This document shows positions 42,220 to 50,141 of a stretch of 64,000 nt of DNA, one piece after another. A program made the position numbers and the translations under genes. Position 1 is the stretch's first letter. Every line of letters begins with the position of its first letter. Location: positions 62,001-126,000 of IMG/VR virus record IMGVR_UViG_3300025687_000001; one strand, written 5' to 3'. The notes beneath the pieces are model-generated. The model was not told the origin of the DNA. It ran no database searches and was given only the letters and a program-made list of their open reading frames with translations. Source of the stretch: a virus.

Positions 42220-42605
42220 GAGTGCTTCTGATCGAGGACTGCCCAGACGATGAGGTCAGGTCCCTAGCAGCTTTGCAGGCGACAGAGATGCCCCTGAACG
42301 TAACGGTGGCGCATAACAGCGGTGATGCGAAGAAGTCCCTGGAGGAGTCCGGTCCCTGGGACATAGTCCTTGTGGACTTTCGACTGCCTGGGAGCATCGA
42401 CGGGGTGACGCTGGCCGAGCTGGCTATGGAGTTGTACCCCGACGCACGGGTCGCGATGTTGACCGGACTCCCCGAAGCAGCGTCTCGTGCGTTAAAAGAC
42501 AACCGTATCCTGGTGTTTGGTAAGGACATCTTCTTGCGTGGGCACGTCGCAGCGCTGGTCCACGACGCTTCTATCCAGCCGGGCACGTTGTACGCGGTAG
42601 GCTGA
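42216..42605 (+). CDS. Single-domain response regulator (receiver 2)
   Basis: 129 aa from the GTG at 42216, chosen because it makes a GTGA overlap and has CGGAG 6 bases ahead; a TTG at 42198 is possible. Acidic cluster LLIEDCPDDE, phosphoacceptor Asp54 in LVDFRLPGS, Thr in MLTGL and Lys in VFGKD are all in place. No output domain. Its stop overlaps the kinase start (TGATG). Confidence 0.8.
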   Translation: MRVLLIEDCPDDEVRSLAALQATEMPLNVTVAHNSGDAKKSLEESGPWDIVLVDFRLPGSIDGVTLAELAMELYPDARVAMLTGLPEAASRALKDNRILVFGKDIFLRGHVAALVHDASIQPGTLYAVG

Positions 42606-43888
42606 TGTTTCGGTTAACTGTTGACGCGAAGGGGGTTATTGTCGAGGCGGATGCAGCCGCCTCGCGTCTCCTCGAGAGAGAGCTTGTCGGCGTCTCTGTA
42701 GACGTCCTGGCCGGAGGAGACCACGCCCGTCTACGAAAAGCTGTTGCCCCGGACGAGGCCCGGCCAATGGCGCGGACGCTAAAGCTCGGTCAACGGTATG
42801 TGGACGTCGCGTTTGGTGCTGCCGACGTAAGCAGCAGCCGCCACGTTTGGGTCGCAGACCGAACAACAGAGACCACCGTGTTGCGGCTTTTAGAGCTTGG
42901 CTTGGATCTGGCCTGTACCGCAACAGACGGCTTACATTTTGATTACCTTTCTCCGTCCTGGGAAAAAACACTAGGCTGGTCGCTGGAAGAACTTCGAGCG
43001 CGGCCGTTTGTAGAGTTCGTACACCCGGAAGACGTCCCAGCCACAGCGGCGGTGGCCGAAGAGATGCTCGCTAGTCAAGGTGTGGTGCAGCTGTTCCGCA
43101 ACCGCTACCGGCACAAGAGCGGTTCCTGGGTCTGGCTGGAGTGGATGGCGCGGGTCGCGGACAACATGTTTTGGGCGAGTGCTCGCGACGTGACTCGTTT
43201 GGTCGAGGTCGAAGCTCGACAGACACGCACCTTACGAGAGATGGAGCAGTTCAGTTACGCCGCCGCCCATGATCTGAAGGCGCCGTTACGCCGCATTACC
43301 AGTCTCGCCAGGAGCGCCGTGATGGCGCTGGAAGCCGGTGATAACGAGAAGCTGGTCAAGCGGCTGGAGCAGATCGCTGCCGCCGGAGAAGACGGGTCCT
43401 CGGTCGTCGAGGCAGCGTTGGAGTACGCATGCCTCGGGGGCGAAGTCACGACTGCCCCGGCGGATGTGGAGGATGCCATAGGCGCAGCTCTGAGGCGATC
43501 GGGTGTCCTTCACGGCGGTGCCCCCCTTTCCGCTAAAGGTCCCGAGGGGGTCACTGTGCGGTACCACAAGGAGGGGCTCGTCGCGGCTATCACTAATCTG
43601 CTCGACAACGCGAAGAAGTACGGTGACGGTTCTGCCATCTCCATCACGTGGGACAATAGTGCGCACGGCGGTGCGTGGATTGCCGTGGCAGACCAAGGCC
43701 GCGGTTTCGACCCCGAGTGGGCAGAGCGGGTGTGGGAGCCGGCGTGGAGAGGGCATAGTGACGTGGCAGGACACGGCTTCGGACTGGCCAAAGTACGAAA
43801 GCTGATTGAATCAATGGGCGGCGCCGTGCGGGCGTCGTCCCCCGGTCCGGGCAAGGGGGCCGTCTTTGTGATCGAGTTGGAGCTATGA
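42605..43888 (+). CDS. Soluble PAS histidine kinase
   Basis: 427 aa without membrane segment. A divergent N-terminal PAS-like domain (1-85) precedes a second PAS/PAC domain (~92-200: YLSPSWEKTLGWSLEEL, FVHPEDVP, WVWLEWMARV). The dimerisation/H-box YAAAHDLKAPLRR carries His222; the ATPase shows the N-box NLLDNAKKYG (~331), G1 VADQGRGFD and G2 GHGFGLAKVRKL. This is a complete kinase of the HisKA type often seen with phytochrome-like and Rcp1-like partners. Histidine kinases are rare in phages. It probably senses a cytoplasmic cue and feeds the three adjacent receivers. Confidence 0.85.
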   Translation: MFRLTVDAKGVIVEADAAASRLLERELVGVSVDVLAGGDHARLRKAVAPDEARPMARTLKLGQRYVDVAFGAADVSSSRHVWVADRTTETTVLRLLELGLDLACTATDGLHFDYLSPSWEKTLGWSLEELRARPFVEFVHPEDVPATAAVAEEMLASQGVVQLFRNRYRHKSGSWVWLEWMARVADNMFWASARDVTRLVEVEARQTRTLREMEQFSYAAAHDLKAPLRRITSLARSAVMALEAGDNEKLVKRLEQIAAAGEDGSSVVEAALEYACLGGEVTTAPADVEDAIGAALRRSGVLHGGAPLSAKGPEGVTVRYHKEGLVAAITNLLDNAKKYGDGSAISITWDNSAHGGAWIAVADQGRGFDPEWAERVWEPAWRGHSDVAGHGFGLAKVRKLIESMGGAVRASSPGPGKGAVFVIELEL

Positions 43889-43889
43889 A

Positions 43890-44327
43890 ATGGGTGGGTA
43901 CGCAGAGCCGCTGCATGTAGTCGTCTGCGACGACGACGACGTGGATGCTGAGCTAATAGTAGAAGCGTTGGAACGTGAAAGTGTCGCGGACAGCTATACT
44001 CATGTAGACAGCGGTCCAGCACTACTTGCTTACTTGCGAGACCCGAAGACTCCGAGACCTTGCCTCATCCTGCTCGACCTCTCCATGCCGGGTATGAACG
44101 GTCACGACACCCTAAGGGCCGTACGCGGTGACCGCAGCATTCGCGACATCGTAGTCTGCGTTTACTCGACGTCAGGCGAGCTACGAGATGTGCGCGAGGC
44201 ACACGAGATCGGCGTCCAAGGCTATCTCAAGAAACCAGGCACAGCACCGAACGAGACGGAGCGGGTGGTGCGCGGCATCATGGCGCACTTAGAGTACTTC
44301 ATCCTGCCGCACCCTCCGAGGGTGTAG
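43890..44327 (+). CDS. Single-domain response regulator (receiver 3, Rcp1-like)
   Basis: 145 aa. VVCDDDDVDAELI supplies the acidic pair, LLDLSMPGMNG holds phosphoacceptor Asp63, VYSTSG the Ser/Thr and YLKKPG the Lys. The long beta4-alpha4 region is like Rcp1/CheY-type partners of PAS kinases. It starts one base behind the kinase stop. Four genes in a row with coupled starts make one signalling operon. Confidence 0.83.
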   Translation: MGGYAEPLHVVVCDDDDVDAELIVEALERESVADSYTHVDSGPALLAYLRDPKTPRPCLILLDLSMPGMNGHDTLRAVRGDRSIRDIVVCVYSTSGELRDVREAHEIGVQGYLKKPGTAPNETERVVRGIMAHLEYFILPHPPRV

Positions 44328-44399
44328 TCGGACCCCCACTACCCCCCTACGCCCGCAAAACCCTATACTTGCTGCACCAGACCATAGTGGGCGGTCAGT

Positions 44400-44708
44400 A
44401 TGCAGCGATTGTGGATGATTGCACAGGCAGATAACGGGTTTACCTGCTCTGACGTAACTGGGTCAACTAGAACGGTGCACGCCGGGGAACCCGCTGAGGC
44501 CTTGGCTGATTTGCTGTTTGAGCACTTTGAGAGCCTGTTCCGAACCAAGCACCGAGGCGGCCTGGTTATTCGCGTAGCGGGGCGTCGTACATCGGAAGAT
44601 GACATCCTGGCAGCCGCCTACGAGGTAATCGACGCCCTGCCTCCGGAACTAAGAAGCCCTGTAGCTCGGGCGCTCAACCTGCTGCAGGGAGTAGACAGCG
44701 ATGCGTGA
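44400..44708 (+). CDS. Small soluble protein of unknown function
   Basis: 102 aa. N-terminal beta hairpin, then helices (EALADLLFEHFESLFRTKH; ILAAAYEVIDALPPELRSPVARAL). It overlaps the HTH-phosphoesterase gene by 8 nt, so it is likely its partner. No motif recognised. Confidence 0.55.
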   Translation: MQRLWMIAQADNGFTCSDVTGSTRTVHAGEPAEALADLLFEHFESLFRTKHRGGLVIRVAGRRTSEDDILAAAYEVIDALPPELRSPVARALNLLQGVDSDA

Positions 44709-45981
44709 AGACTTAGTAGCGACTGCTCGCGAGCTGTACGCACGCTACCAAAGCAGCCGAGAAGTAGCGCGCCGTATGGGCGTGCACAGGTCCACGGTCT
44801 CTCGTTGGTTAGCCGGAACGCAGGCCCCCACAGGTCCCACACAGACCGCAGATTCCTCGCAGCGCAAAGAGCTAAAAGACAGCATCGAAAACGGCGTACG
44901 CACTATTGAGTCCAACGATGTAGCTACGCTCGAGGACCTCTTGGCGGAGGCTAAGGTCGACCTGGATGAGTGGTTGGTGGTCAAATACAACGTCGGCTAC
45001 CACGTCGTAACCATCAAGGCCAAGCAGGCTGACGGTACACACAAACTCATCAAATCTAGGAACCCTAAAATCAACGCGGTCCTAGAGCGCCGTCCCTCCT
45101 TCTTTGCCCCTGTTGTACGACCTGTAACACCACTAAAGCGCCGTGCAGTCCCGACCACTCCTGACGGAGTGGCACTAATTCTCCCGGACTCCCAGCACGG
45201 TTTTCGCCGCAAACCTGGCGGAGAGTTGGACCCTCTGCACGATGTACGCGCGTGCGACGTAGCCCTGCAGACCGCGGAGTTGCTTCAGCCGGATGAAATC
45301 GTGCTCTTGGGTGACATGTTGGATCTAGCCCCGTGGAGTTCGTACGCGCAGGAGCCCGAGCTCAAGTACACTACGCAACCCGCTATCGAGGCTCTCGCTG
45401 CCTGGCTGGGCGGCTTGAGGAAAGCGTGCCCCTCTGCGAAAATCACGTACCTCGAGGGCAACCATGAGCACCGAATCATTAAGAAACTCAACGACGTACA
45501 TGACGAAGCCTCTACTCTCCGCGGACCTGACTCAGACCTGCCTCTTCTTTCCATCCCCTATTTACTATCTCTCAGCTCCTTGGATATCGACTATGTCGGA
45601 CCGTACGGAGCTAGCTACTGGCTCTGGGGGGTTAGAATTCATCACGGCAATGTGGTCCGTGCACGCGGTGGGGACACCGCGGGGGCAATGTTAGCTCGAG
45701 CTACACACAGCCAGATCGTAGGGCACATCCATCGCCGTGAGGTGGCCTCCCGACGCATACGCACCGAGCACGGGCCGCAGACTGTTACAGCCCTAAGCCC
45801 TGGTTGCTTATGCCGGGTGGACGGCGCAGTGCCCCACAAGCAGGGGGCGGAGGTAGACTGGCAGCAGGGAATGGCGCTGGTCTACAGGCACGAAACTCGT
45901 GCTCAGTCTGTGCAACTCGTACCTATCAACGACGGCGTCGCGTACGTCCATGGGCACAAAATTGAATCCAAAAACGATTAG
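44701..45981 (+). CDS. HTH-fused calcineurin-like metallophosphoesterase
   Basis: 426 aa. Residues ~8-42 are a helix-turn-helix (SSREVARRMGVHRSTVSRWLAG). From ~155 a calcineurin-like phosphoesterase shows all motifs: DSQH (~163), GDMLDL (~204), GNHEH (~254), HGN (~315) and GHIHR (~341). Such enzymes use two metals to cleave phosphodiester or monoester bonds; with the HTH it may act at DNA. The linker holds a basic region. Starts inside the 102-aa gene. Confidence 0.8.
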   Translation: MREDLVATARELYARYQSSREVARRMGVHRSTVSRWLAGTQAPTGPTQTADSSQRKELKDSIENGVRTIESNDVATLEDLLAEAKVDLDEWLVVKYNVGYHVVTIKAKQADGTHKLIKSRNPKINAVLERRPSFFAPVVRPVTPLKRRAVPTTPDGVALILPDSQHGFRRKPGGELDPLHDVRACDVALQTAELLQPDEIVLLGDMLDLAPWSSYAQEPELKYTTQPAIEALAAWLGGLRKACPSAKITYLEGNHEHRIIKKLNDVHDEASTLRGPDSDLPLLSIPYLLSLSSLDIDYVGPYGASYWLWGVRIHHGNVVRARGGDTAGAMLARATHSQIVGHIHRREVASRRIRTEHGPQTVTALSPGCLCRVDGAVPHKQGAEVDWQQGMALVYRHETRAQSVQLVPINDGVAYVHGHKIESKND

Positions 45982-46357
45982 CACTGTCCTCGGAGCGGTC
46001 ACGGCTCTCTTTTTAGCCTGGTCTCAGCTAAAAGAAGTGCAAGTGCGCGCACAGAAGACGGCGATAGAAGTTGCAGGCGCTGCTCGCGCTGAAGCGCTAG
46101 CCACAGCTGCCCCCGTCACAAACGCGTGCGCTCGGGAGGTAGAAGCTCTTCGTGCCGAGTTTGACCTGGAGCGGCAGCTTCACATTAAGACCCGCATAGA
46201 GGTGCGTCGATTGCAGAGCTCTGCTCTGGTACGCCGGGACTCTCTGGAATGGGACGCTAGAGAGCTTCGCGAGGCGCGCGGCGAAGTATTCACCGGCCCC
46301 GAAGTTGACCTGGACTCACTGAAGCCTCCCGAGCGGGTCCTCCTGCCTAAGCTTTAA
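45950..46357 (+). CDS. TM plus coiled-coil protein, spanin- or scaffold-like
   Basis: 135 aa from ATG 45950 inside the 3' end of the phosphoesterase gene. One membrane segment near residues 9-27 (TISTVLGAVTALFLAWSQL) and a long charged helix after it. Same design as 173-511 and 41351-41863; three such proteins in one window raise the question which one is the real inner spanin. Confidence 0.55.
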   Translation: MGTKLNPKTISTVLGAVTALFLAWSQLKEVQVRAQKTAIEVAGAARAEALATAAPVTNACAREVEALRAEFDLERQLHIKTRIEVRRLQSSALVRRDSLEWDARELREARGEVFTGPEVDLDSLKPPERVLLPKL

Positions 46358-46359
46358 TC

Positions 46360-46368
46360 TGGTATAAG
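46360..46368 (+). promoter_or_regulatory. Extended -10 element TGGTATAAG
   Basis: TGGTATAAG, the best match in the window to TGnTATAAT, 8 bases before ATG 46377. No ribosome site fits between, so translation would start at or close to the mRNA 5' end. Confidence 0.65.
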
Positions 46369-46376
46369 CGGTTAGC

Positions 46377-46727
46377 ATGGAACCATGTAACTGCACCACT
46401 CGTCGTGTGGACCGACGCAGCACCTGCTCCAACGCAGTTGCGCTAAACCTGACCTACGGCGAATTCAATCTTTTCGGCGCCTGGCCTGAAGACACTGATG
46501 AGCAGCCTCTAGCTGGAAGCCTGACCGGCACCATGAGCCGTATTACACCGGCCAACCCCGACTACGTTTTCATAGCGCGCGCAATGCTGCACGCCATCCT
46601 ACGCAAGGGCTGGGTAGAGCGTATCAGCCCTTGCAAGGTTCGCATCACCGAGTCTGGCAAAGCTCTTCGCGAGCAAATCCGCTCTACGCCACACTGGCAA
46701 AAGACCGAGCCTAGACGAGAAGAGTAG
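46377..46727 (+). CDS. Small winged-helix-like protein
   Basis: 116 aa. CNCTTRR near the N terminus, then a helix-helix-hairpin run (FIARAMLHAILRKGWVERISPCKVRITESGKAL) typical of a winged-helix or MarR-like C-terminal half. DNA binding is plausible; no family assigned. Confidence 0.6.
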   Translation: MEPCNCTTRRVDRRSTCSNAVALNLTYGEFNLFGAWPEDTDEQPLAGSLTGTMSRITPANPDYVFIARAMLHAILRKGWVERISPCKVRITESGKALREQIRSTPHWQKTEPRREE

Positions 46728-46822
46728 TGGAGCTGACCCTGACAGACCCTGCCACCTTGTTCTTGGTGGTGGTTTGTTCCGGGTTGCTTGCTCGCGCGAT
46801 CAGCAGCTATCTTGGCTGGTAG
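46727..46822 (+). CDS. 31-aa membrane microprotein
   Basis: GTG at 46727 overlaps the stop of the previous gene (TAGTG). The product is one hydrophobic segment (ATLFLVVVCSGLLARAISSYL) with a short polar start. Purine-rich GAGAAGAG lies just ahead. Could be a membrane-active effector or toxin-like peptide. Confidence 0.45.
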   Translation: MELTLTDPATLFLVVVCSGLLARAISSYLGW

Positions 46823-46825
46823 AGT

Positions 46826-46875
46826 GCTGGGGGCTAGTTTGCCAGCTACGGGTACAACCCAAACTAGCCCCCAGC
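46826..46875 (+). other. 16-bp perfect hairpin
   Basis: GCTGGGGGCTAGTTTG pairs fully with CAAACTAGCCCCCAGC around an 18-nt loop. No T-run follows, so it is either a binding site, a retained RNA structure or a non-canonical terminator behind the microprotein gene. Confidence 0.6.
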
Positions 46876-46976
46876 CGCTGGGAACTCGGACCGCGGAGGG
46901 ACTAGGCGGGGGTGGGGCGACGCAGCGAGATACCCGTTAGCCCGCGACCTCCTACTATTTAGCTCAGGAGAATTAG

Positions 46977-47261
46977 GTGGCCCAGGACAGTCATCTAGGC
47001 ATGTCTTCTTTCGAGAAACGCGAAGCACTAGGCATTGTTGTGCTGTTTGCTCTGCTGATGTCGTTGACCTGTAGCGTAATCACCTGCGGAACACCCAACA
47101 ACACGGTCACTAAGTGCAGGGAGTGTAGTGTCGCTGCAGACTGCTACTACGGCGAAAAGTGCGGCTGCCCCATCGTAAGCGTAGGCGGCCGAAACCAGCG
47201 CCACTGCGGCGTGTGCGAGCCTAGCCTCTCCTCCGCTGAGAGCTACACCTGCGAGCTCTAG
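46977..47261 (+). CDS. Small Cys-rich membrane or secreted protein
   Basis: 94 aa from a GTG at 46977 with CAGGAG upstream. A hydrophobic segment (ALGIVVLFALLMSLTCSVITC) is followed by a Cys-dense part (CRECSVAADCYYGEKCGC ... HCGVC), as in disulfide-bonded periplasmic or lipoprotein-like proteins. Role unknown. Confidence 0.6.
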   Translation: MAQDSHLGMSSFEKREALGIVVLFALLMSLTCSVITCGTPNNTVTKCRECSVAADCYYGEKCGCPIVSVGGRNQRHCGVCEPSLSSAESYTCEL

Positions 47262-47265
47262 TTTC

Positions 47266-47274
47266 TGGTAAAAG
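47266..47274 (+). promoter_or_regulatory. Extended -10-like element TGGTAAAAG
   Basis: Lies 70 nt before GTG 47345; the leader holds GGATG-GAGA-CATCC and GGCCTC-GTTG-GAGGCC hairpins. Confidence 0.45.
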
Positions 47275-47344
47275 AAGGGGATGGAGACATCCACTTCGGC
47301 CTCGTTGGAGGCCAAAAAGAGACACACTAAAACGGAGCTAGAAG

Positions 47345-47608
47345 GTGGCTGACCCCCGCCTACTCCACCCCCTAAACCGTCCCCCTCCAAGTCTGCGTAG
47401 CCTGTACTCGTTCACCGAGTTCGAGAAGCTCATCTACGCCGCCTCGTACGCTTCCTGGTACGCCAGGGAGGTTGCCCAGCACGTGGACCAAGGCCGCGGC
47501 TACCCAGACTCTGGGTACCAGGTTCGGGCTGCTGAGGAAGCCCACACTCACGCTATAGATGCGGTCCTGGCTCTCCGCGCACAGGTTGCAGGCGTTGATG
47601 AGTTCTAG
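47345..47608 (+). CDS. Small helical protein of unknown function
   Basis: 87 aa, GTG start. FEKLIYAASYASWYAREVAQHV and AEEAHTHAIDAVLALR form two helices rich in Ala, His and Tyr. It overlaps the next gene by 11 nt. Confidence 0.5.
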   Translation: MADPRLLHPLNRPPPSLRSLYSFTEFEKLIYAASYASWYAREVAQHVDQGRGYPDSGYQVRAAEEAHTHAIDAVLALRAQVAGVDEF

Positions 47609-47951
47609 CCAGCCTGACCCGGAGGACTTCGCTGACTTCGACATCGAGCGGGGTCCTCGTTACACCCGGCATGCGCTGCTGCGTGCTAAGCAGCGATTCT
47701 CTGACCTACGCGCGTACAACGAAGACAGGATTCTTCGTGTTTTGGACGCAGCTCTGCTTGGAGGCGCCATAGTGGAAGACCCACTGCCCGGCACCTACCA
47801 CGTCCGCAACCGTGCCTACGCCTGGTGCCCCGAGGAGCGAACTGTTACCGTTCGAGGACACATCAAGGGCAAAGCCGCGGACTTCATCATTGACCGTGAC
47901 TCGGGCGTGGTGATTACCATCACTGACCCGTACTATGTGGAGCCTAAGTGA
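47598..47951 (+). CDS. Small protein of unknown function
   Basis: 117 aa from ATG 47598. YTRHALLRAKQRFSDLRAY and the strands RTVTVRGHIKGKAADFII suggest a small RNA- or DNA-binding alpha/beta fold such as a RelE/BrnT-type toxin shape (HALLRAKQRF is reminiscent), but this is not certain. ATGA-type overlap with the next gene. Confidence 0.5.
   Translation: MSSSQPDPEDFADFDIERGPRYTRHALLRAKQRFSDLRAYNEDRILRVLDAALLGGAIVEDPLPGTYHVRNRAYAWCPEERTVTVRGHIKGKAADFIIDRDSGVVITITDPYYVEPK
47707..47716. repeat. Palindrome TACGCGCGTA
   Basis: Within the 117-aa gene, read as CTA CGC GCG TAC (Leu-Arg-Ala-Tyr). Confidence 0.8.
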
Positions 47952-48361
47952 GCAAGACCGATAGCTACGCTACCCACCACGAAGGCGGGACGTACACTAC
48001 CAACACTGACCCCGAAGAATGTGAGATCCTTCGTACTGCTGACACTGCTGGCACCGCCATCCAGGTCAACCAGTGGGACGTACGCCGACAGAACGGGCAT
48101 TGGGCCTGGCAGCGCTGGCGGGGGCGTATGTGGCGCCTCACTGTGCTGCTGCTTCCGGTGCTGTACCTGACCTTCGCTCCCTTCGCTATGGTGGAGTTGG
48201 GCTTTGACGCTGGTTGGCGGCCCCTGACCGAGGAGAGCTTGTCCGGGGTTTGGATACGGGGGCTGCCTGCCACTTTCGCAGCAGTCTTCGTTAGCTTTTT
48301 CTGCTACGTAGTAGTGGTCCCGCTCTTGGGCGACCTCGCCCTCTGGGTCTGGAAGGGTTGA
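47948..48361 (+). CDS. Membrane protein with two TM segments
   Basis: 137 aa. TM1 LTVLLLPVLYLTFAPFAMV (~63-82) and TM2 FAAVFVSFFCYVVVVPLLG (~110-130). N-terminal ~55 residues polar. Unknown role. Confidence 0.6.
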   Translation: MSKTDSYATHHEGGTYTTNTDPEECEILRTADTAGTAIQVNQWDVRRQNGHWAWQRWRGRMWRLTVLLLPVLYLTFAPFAMVELGFDAGWRPLTEESLSGVWIRGLPATFAAVFVSFFCYVVVVPLLGDLALWVWKG

Positions 48362-48365
48362 GGCT

Positions 48366-48623
48366 GTGTCAGCCCTAGGCAAAGCCTCGGCTATCTTGAA
48401 AGGCCAAGGGTGGGAGAACACCTTCACTGGAGCCATCCAGCACCCGAAAATCCACAGCATGGATCTTCCGGTGCACAAGAGCGTCTACGCCCACCCTGAC
48501 GGGCGCGCCATGCACCTTCGGATGTTCTACAACGACTACGACACGGTAATCCTCGAGACCCCAGAAGGCCCCTCCATGCTGCACCACACGCAGCTTACTC
48601 GGGAGACGCTGTGCCCACACTAA
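48366..48623 (+). CDS. Small protein of unknown function
   Basis: 85 aa from the GTG-near start MSALGKAS; beta-rich (RMFYNDYDTVILETPEGP) with several His. Overlaps the next frame slightly. Confidence 0.5.
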   Translation: MSALGKASAILKGQGWENTFTGAIQHPKIHSMDLPVHKSVYAHPDGRAMHLRMFYNDYDTVILETPEGPSMLHHTQLTRETLCPH

Positions 48624-48868
48624 CCGACATGAGCAAGCCCCTTCAGGTACGCGTTGCTCGAGAGGACTTCCGCACAGACCCCGACGACGGGCTGTGCCCG
48701 TACCACTCTCTGTGCGAAAAGCGCGCGGGGCACCACGGACGCTGTGCTAACGGCAACCTGTCCTGGCTCACGAACAAGGCTCGCCCTGAGTTGTATTGGG
48801 GCGCTGACTTCGCTGATGCCTGGATGGAGCGCCACAAGCCGTACCTGAGAAAGAAGAAGCGCAAGTGA
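48611..48868 (+). CDS. Small Cys/His-rich basic protein
   Basis: 85 aa; the ATG at 48629 (MSKPLQVRVARED) is an alternative start. CPYHSLCEKRAGHHGRC near residues 35-51 may bind a metal; the C terminus is basic (RKKKRK). Could contact nucleic acid. Confidence 0.5.
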   Translation: MPTLTDMSKPLQVRVAREDFRTDPDDGLCPYHSLCEKRAGHHGRCANGNLSWLTNKARPELYWGADFADAWMERHKPYLRKKKRK

Positions 48869-49101
48869 CGCACGCCTGGCTTGCCAGCACGTACAGCATC
48901 TGTGGTCTACTGGCTTACTTCGGTATCCTGATGACCGCCGTGCTGGCTGTGCACCAGAACCCTCCCGCTACAAGTGACAAGGAGTCGCGTGGAGAGCAGA
49001 TCGTGCTGCTCTTCATGCTAGCGCTGGTTTGCATGGTCACGTGGCCTTTGCTGCTTGCGCTGCTTCTTGGGAAAACCACAAAGGATGGGAGCCTGGATTG
49101 A
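48865..49101 (+). CDS. Membrane protein with two TM segments
   Basis: 78 aa, GTGA overlap with the upstream gene. TM1 STYSICGLLAYFGILMTAVL and TM2 IVLLFMLALVCMVTWPLLLA, with a charged loop: holin-like size and topology, but no positional link to the endolysin. Confidence 0.55.
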   Translation: MTHAWLASTYSICGLLAYFGILMTAVLAVHQNPPATSDKESRGEQIVLLFMLALVCMVTWPLLLALLLGKTTKDGSLD

Positions 49102-49113
49102 CTCCCTATCTTT

Positions 49114-49119
49114 CATAAG
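49114..49119 (+). promoter_or_regulatory. -10-like CATAAG
   Basis: TTTCATAAG 8 bases before ATG 49128; lacks the TG of the extended form. Confidence 0.35.
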
Positions 49120-49127
49120 AAACCGAG

Positions 49128-49661
49128 ATGAGTAAGATCAACCTCTGCATCCACCTCGTGGTGGATGGAAAACCTGTTTACAAGACCCAAACCGCTAGCG
49201 TCGAAACCACTCGCATGGCCAGCACCGTACTGCAGGTGATGGTCGACGAACTCTTCGCGAGCTCCGAGGAGTGGGACGACAGCGCTGTCGAGAAGCTGTT
49301 GGAGGCCGCGAAGGGGGCGGAGCCTAGCTCCTGCGACCACAGACCTTCTTGGGCCCCAGACTTGGGCAAGATGTTCTGTGTGTATTGTGGCATGGCTTGG
49401 GACGTGCCAGAAGCCGCGGCGAACACAGAGCCCGCAAAGCCTCGCTACTGCTACACCCCCGCGGACTCCAGGTTTCACCGGCTGACCGCGGACAAACGCA
49501 TAGCTTGCACTGGGGTGCCCAACCCCTCCGGCGGAGGCTACGAGGTGGCCTCGGTGTTCGAAGAATCTCTGTGTACCGAGCCCGAGTGCCGGGAAGGGTG
49601 GGAGAAGAAGTCCTGCGAACCACGGTGTGAAGACATCGTCACACATCTGGGGGAGGAGTGA
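49128..49661 (+). CDS. Zinc-binding-type protein of unknown function
   Basis: 177 aa. The N-terminal half is alpha/beta; CDHRPS...MFCVYCGMAW near residues 65-88 is a zinc-ribbon-like unit, and a second Cys cluster (CTEPECREGW ... CEPRCED) closes the protein. ATGA overlap with the next gene. Confidence 0.6.
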   Translation: MSKINLCIHLVVDGKPVYKTQTASVETTRMASTVLQVMVDELFASSEEWDDSAVEKLLEAAKGAEPSSCDHRPSWAPDLGKMFCVYCGMAWDVPEAAANTEPAKPRYCYTPADSRFHRLTADKRIACTGVPNPSGGGYEVASVFEESLCTEPECREGWEKKSCEPRCEDIVTHLGEE

Positions 49662-49912
49662 GCAGCGCCCGCGCCGAGACCGGCGTAATGCAGTTTGGGG
49701 ATGACTGGCCGGGATACTTCATCCGCGGCGACAACGTCATCCACATAAGGTTCGTTCTCAAGGGTCTGAGCGACGACCCGCCCGAAGGCATCGGGGTCCT
49801 GGAGTGGGCGCAGTTCCGCGCCGCCCTCGAGGACATGACCCGGTGCCTGCACAACGATAACCCTGAGCAGAAGCTCAAGGATTGGAAAGATGTCGTCGCG
49901 GGTGTGGAGTAG
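49658..49912 (+). CDS. Small protein of unknown function
   Basis: 84 aa. DDWPGYFIRGDNVIHIRFVL forms strands, then a helix (AALEDMTRCLHND) follows. Overlaps both neighbours; co-translated. Confidence 0.5.
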   Translation: MSSARAETGVMQFGDDWPGYFIRGDNVIHIRFVLKGLSDDPPEGIGVLEWAQFRAALEDMTRCLHNDNPEQKLKDWKDVVAGVE

Positions 49913-50141
49913 CAAATGGCAGCCCACCACTCCGCCCGAGGGCAAGACTGACATCCCCAACCACACTCGATACTGGCCACGCACCGCTAAATGCAGTTGT
50001 TGTGGCCAGCGTCGGGTTGTGTGGATGAACGACGAGAGCCGACAAGGCCCAGACGGTGTTCTCTACTCCAAACGTCCGGGGTGCCAGAAGTGCTGTGAGA
50101 AGGGGGCGTGGAGAGCGGTGGAAGAGACTAGCGATGAGTAA
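49890..50141 (+). CDS. Small zinc-finger-like protein
   Basis: 83 aa. CSCCGQRRVV and CQKCCEK make a four-to-six-Cys set like a small zinc ribbon. It belongs with several other Cys-rich small proteins in 40-50 kb. Confidence 0.55.
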   Translation: MSSRVWSSKWQPTTPPEGKTDIPNHTRYWPRTAKCSCCGQRRVVWMNDESRQGPDGVLYSKRPGCQKCCEKGAWRAVEETSDE

